Assembly: GCA_015075165.1 (NCBI GenBank)
Contig: JABTUY010000003.1
Span: forward strand, 124,001-188,000
Reading direction: 5' to 3'
Source of the DNA: Ideonella sp.
Lineage (GTDB): Bacteria; Pseudomonadota; Gammaproteobacteria; Burkholderiales; Burkholderiaceae_C
Length of the DNA: 64,000 nt
This document shows positions 61,055-64,000 of this stretch, one piece after another (the stretch's first letter is position 1; the number at the start of each line of letters is the position of its first letter). The position numbers and the translations under genes were made by a program. Under the pieces are notes generated by a model. The model saw only the letters and a program-made list of their open reading frames with translations, was not told the DNA's origin and made no database searches.

Positions 61055-62914
61055 TCATGTGTACATCGCATCGATCTGCGGTGCGTACTTGGCGTGCACG
61101 AGCTTGCGCTTGAGCTTCATCGTCGGCGTGAGTTCCTCGTCCTCGGCAGTCAGCTGCGTCTCCAGCAGGTGGAAGCGCTTGATCTGCTCGACACGCGCGA
61201 ACTTCTTGTTCACCTGATCGATCTCCCCCTGGATCAGCGCACGCACTTCGGGCGCGCGCGCGAGGCTGGTGTAGTTCGAGAACGGAATGTCGCGCTCCTG
61301 CGCGAAGCGCTCGACGTTCTCCTGGTCGATCATCACCAGCGCGGTGAGATACGGCCGCTTGTCGCCGATCACCACCGCGTCGGTCACGTAGGGGCTGAAC
61401 TTCAGCTCGTTCTCCCACTCGCTGGGCGTCACGTTCTTGCCGCCGGCGGTGATGATGATGTCCTTCATGCGGTCGGTGATGCGGAAGTAGCCCTCGGCGT
61501 CGACCGTGCCGACGTCGCCGGTGTGCAGCCAGCCGTCGGCATCGATCGTCTCGGCGGTCTTGTCGGGCAGGTTCAGGTAGCCGGCGAACACGTTGCGCCC
61601 GCGCACCAGGATCTCCCCGGTGGCCGCGTCGATGCGCGCCTGCACGCCTTCGGCGGCGCGGCCGATCGTGCCCACGCGCAGGTCATGCGGCTGATTGATC
61701 GTGCCCAGGCCGCTGGTCTCGGTCATGCCCCAGCCCTCGAGCATCGGCACGCCGAGCGCGAGGTACCAGCGGATCAGGTCGGGCGCGATCGGCGCGGCGC
61801 CGGTCAGCAGGTAGCGCGCGCGGTGGATGCCGACGATGCGGCGCACGTTGTCGAGCACCAGCCAACGCGCCAGGCGGAACTGCAGCTTCAGCCACCCCGA
61901 CACCGGCCGGCGCGCGAGCACGCGATCGGCCACGCGGCCGCCGACGCCGATCGCCCAGGCGTAGGCCCATTGCTGCACGCGCCCGGCCTCGCGCACGGCG
62001 ATGACCACCGCCGAGTAGAACTTCTCCCACACCCGCGGCACCGCGAAGAAGATGGTCGGCGCGATCTCGCGCACGTTCTCGGGCACCGTATCGGGGTTCT
62101 CGACGAAGTTCAGGATCGAGCCGGCGTAGATCGACGAGAACTCGCCGATCATGCGCTCGGCAATGTGGCACAGCGGCAGGAAACACATGCGCTCGTCGCC
62201 CGTCACCTGTGGCAGCACCTTGGCGGCGTGGCGCACCGTCCAGGCCAGCGCGCCGTGCAGGTGCATCGCACCCTTGGGCTTGCCGGTGGTGCCCGAGGTG
62301 TAGACCAGGATCGCCAGATCCTCGGGCGCGATCGCGGCCACGCGCTGCGGCAGCGCATCGGGGTGGGCGGCCAGGTGCTCGCGGCCGAGTGTGCGCAGCG
62401 CATCGAGGCCGATCACCATCGGATCATCCAGGTCCGACAGGCCCTCCATGTCGAACACCACGATCCGGCGCAGCAGTGGCAGCCGCTCACGCACCTCGAG
62501 CGCCTTGTCGAACTGCTCATCGTCCTCGACGAACAGCACGGTGGTGCGAGAGTCTTCGCACAGGTACTGGGTCTGCGGCGCCGCATCGGTCGGGTAGATG
62601 CCGTTGCTGACGCCTTGACACGACATCACCGCCAGGTCGGCGAGTACCCATTCGACCACGGTGTTCGACTGGATCGACGCCGTCTGCCCCGGCTCGAAGC
62701 CGAGCGCCATCAAGCCATGCGCGATCTCGCGCACGGCCTGTGCGGCGTCGTTCCAGCTCCAGCGGCGCCAGACGCCGAGCTCCTTCTCGCGCAGCCAGGT
62801 GGCATCGCCACGCTGCGCCACAGCGGCCCAGAACATCGCCGGCACGCTGTCGCCCGGCAGGTCGGGCCTGCTGTCCGGCGATGGCGAGCGGTCGAAGTCC
62901 CAGAGGTTCGGCAT
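61055..62914 (-). CDS. long-chain fatty acid-CoA ligase-like AMP-binding protein
   Basis: A 619-residue AMP-forming ligase. Motifs: VYTSGTTGKPKGAMHLHGAL (P-loop), FLPLCHIAERMIGEFSSI, LLTGAAPIAPDLIRWYLALG, MLEGWGMTETSG, GWLHTGDVGTVDAEGYFRITDRMKDIIITAGGKNVTPSEWEN, and a C-terminal TPTMKLKRKLV with the adenylation Lys context. This is the FadD15/long-chain type of ligase rather than the acetate type. It starts 103 bases after the exonuclease gene and is followed by the LivK-type protein. The acyl substrate is unknown. Confidence 0.9.
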   Translation of the reverse strand: MPNLWDFDRSPSPDSRPDLPGDSVPAMFWAAVAQRGDATWLREKELGVWRRWSWNDAAQAVREIAHGLMALGFEPGQTASIQSNTVVEWVLADLAVMSCQGVSNGIYPTDAAPQTQYLCEDSRTTVLFVEDDEQFDKALEVRERLPLLRRIVVFDMEGLSDLDDPMVIGLDALRTLGREHLAAHPDALPQRVAAIAPEDLAILVYTSGTTGKPKGAMHLHGALAWTVRHAAKVLPQVTGDERMCFLPLCHIAERMIGEFSSIYAGSILNFVENPDTVPENVREIAPTIFFAVPRVWEKFYSAVVIAVREAGRVQQWAYAWAIGVGGRVADRVLARRPVSGWLKLQFRLARWLVLDNVRRIVGIHRARYLLTGAAPIAPDLIRWYLALGVPMLEGWGMTETSGLGTINQPHDLRVGTIGRAAEGVQARIDAATGEILVRGRNVFAGYLNLPDKTAETIDADGWLHTGDVGTVDAEGYFRITDRMKDIIITAGGKNVTPSEWENELKFSPYVTDAVVIGDKRPYLTALVMIDQENVERFAQERDIPFSNYTSLARAPEVRALIQGEIDQVNKKFARVEQIKRFHLLETQLTAEDEELTPTMKLKRKLVHAKYAPQIDAMYT

Positions 62915-63017
62915 GGGTCGGCGCGATCCATACTAGCCGCGCCGTCGTCACCGGTTCACCCTCGGAAACGCTGACATCCGGCGGCCCGCCGGTGGTCGGC
63001 CGCGCAGATCGCCGGCC

Positions 63018-63833
63018 TCACCCGGCCGGTGCCGCCGCGTCGGGCCACGCGGCGAGGTATTCGCGCCAGTGCGGTTCGTCGATCGCGGCGAGCACGCCGC
63101 GCACCAGGGCCAGCTCCTGCGCATGCTCGGCCGGTGTCAAGCCGCCGCGCATCAGCTGGTAGCGGCAGTACAGGAGATAGGTGTTCATCACGTCGGTCTC
63201 GCAGTAGCGCCGGATGTCCTCGATGCGCCCGGCGCGCCAGGCGCCGTGCACCGCGGTGCCGTCCATGCCGAGCTTGCCCGGCAGGCCGCACAGCTTGGCC
63301 ATCGCATCGAGCGGCGCATTGGCACGCGGTTGGTACAGCGCCAGCAGATCCATCAGGTCGAGGTGGCGATGGTGGTAGCGCGAGATGTAGTTGTTCCACT
63401 TGAACTCGCGGTCGTCTTCGCCGAAGTCCCAGTACTTGGAGGCCACCACGCCGTGCATCAGGCCGCGGTAGTGCAGCACCGGCAGGTCGAAGCCGCCGCC
63501 GTTCCAGCTCACCAGCTGCGGCACGCGCTTCTCGATCGTGGCGAAGAACTGCTGCACGATGCGGCCCTCTTCCGATGCGGCACCGGGCAGCGAGCGGTCG
63601 ACGAATGAGTGCACGCGCACGCCATCGGCACCGCGGTAGACGCACGAGATCGCCACCACGCGCTGCAGGTGGTGCGGCAGAAAATCGCTGCGGCCGGCCT
63701 CGGCGCGCTCGGCCAGCTCCTGCGCCAGCACCTGTTCGTCGCTGAGCGCGGCGTCGGCGCTGCGCAGCAGTCGCAGCCCCGCTGCATCGGGAACCGTTTC
63801 GATGTCGAACACCAGCACCGGCCACGACGACAT
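63018..63833 (-). CDS. predicted 3'-5' exonuclease related to the PolB exonuclease domain
   Basis: A 271-residue DEDD-fold nuclease. Exo I is VLVFDIETVPD with Asp10 and Glu12; LVSWNGGGFDLPVLHYRGL is the Exo II region with Asn and Asp; CETDVMNTYLLYCRYQLMRG is the Exo III region. This is the family annotated as the 3'-5' exonuclease related to PolB. A GAGGAG ribosome site precedes the ATG. It probably trims or proofreads nucleic acids; the physiological role is not established. Confidence 0.9.
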   Translation of the reverse strand: MSSWPVLVFDIETVPDAAGLRLLRSADAALSDEQVLAQELAERAEAGRSDFLPHHLQRVVAISCVYRGADGVRVHSFVDRSLPGAASEEGRIVQQFFATIEKRVPQLVSWNGGGFDLPVLHYRGLMHGVVASKYWDFGEDDREFKWNNYISRYHHRHLDLMDLLALYQPRANAPLDAMAKLCGLPGKLGMDGTAVHGAWRAGRIEDIRRYCETDVMNTYLLYCRYQLMRGGLTPAEHAQELALVRGVLAAIDEPHWREYLAAWPDAAAPAG

Positions 63834-64000
63834 GGGTCAACTCCTCGACTTCTCGATGCCGCTGAGGCGTTACCCGCGACGCATGAACCGACGCCACCGA
63901 GAGCGGCCGCGGCTCCGGCTTCGCCGGGCCGCTGGCGAGCCTTGCAGGCCGCATGGTCGCGAGACGCAGCCATTCCTTGGCCCGTCCAGGCCGACGCAGG
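63834..64000. other. terminal 167 bases without recognised gene
   Basis: Upstream of the exonuclease gene to the end of the window. Apart from its ribosome site and an imperfect GC hairpin (GCGGCTCCGG...GCCGGGCCGC, about 63905-63930) I see no gene. A gene may begin just beyond the window. Confidence 0.5.

Overview
The window is a gene-dense, very GC-rich chromosomal segment of a betaproteobacterium. Gene content and order point to Burkholderiales, probably a Rubrivivax, Leptothrix or Methylibium-like lineage: rlmE-ftsH-folP-glmM, pstSCAB-phoU-phoB-phoR, carA-carB-greA, dnaX-ybaB-recR, trxA-rho-rpmE and alaA-hom-thrC followed by molybdenum cofactor genes. No species name can be supported from the sequence alone. 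I see no insertion sequence, prophage, integrase, CRISPR array, rRNA or tRNA. This is core chromosome, and every gap between genes is under 300 bases.

Layout. 1-1119 (+): end of a 2-oxoacid dehydrogenase E1 beta gene, a stand-alone lipoyl carrier and a lipoate-ligase-like protein. 1187-3778 (-): clpB with a sigma32-type promoter. 3882-11103 (-): a long, tightly packed unit read alaA, hom, thrC, mobB, moeA, moaD, moaE, flavin reductase. 11236-14050 (+): Mth938-like protein, bcp, a hairpin-containing leader and phoH. 14088-17971 (-): prpE and an M3 peptidase. 18138-19892 (+): NlpC/P60 lipoprotein and moaA. 19914-21254 (-): methyltransferase and rnhA. 21474-23213 (+): mltD. 23258-26086 (-): dnaX, ybaB, recR. 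26188-27456 (+): a PurM paralogue and the 4.5S RNA gene. 27554-35434 (-): AddB-like and AddA-like helicase-nuclease genes and a pseudokinase-HDOD protein. 35519-39456 (+): trxA, rho, rpmE and a multi-spanning GT-C-like protein. 39471-46013 (-): the whole phosphate regulon pst-phoU-phoBR. 46188-51214 (-): rlmE, ftsH, folP, glmM. 51248-51721 (+): yhbY. 51741-56872 (-): carA, carB, greA. 57053-63833: GlcG/HbpS-like protein (-), Bax1-I membrane protein (+), rlmD (-), and a unit of 3'-5' exonuclease, acyl-CoA ligase and LivK-type binding protein (-).

How genes work together. The phosphate genes form a complete uptake and signalling set. moaA, moaD, moaE, moeA and mobB cover much of molybdopterin synthesis and maturation. 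alaA, hom and thrC link amino-acid pathways. dnaX, recR, addA/addB, rnhA and the exonuclease are replication and repair functions. clpB and ftsH, both protein-quality genes, each carry a CTTGA(A/C)-N14-CCCCA(C/A) promoter, suggesting joint heat-shock control.

The most unusual signals are: many start codons lying 6-8 bases after a -10-like hexamer, suggesting leaderless mRNAs; a small ORF, sRNA or attenuator-like leader in front of phoH; two abutting perfect palindromes encoding an apparent in-frame insertion in carB; a carA ribosome-binding site inside a perfect palindrome; a degenerate kinase fused to an HDOD domain; and a lipoate-ligase-like gene without a usable start codon. I found no clear new multi-gene defence or biosynthetic system.
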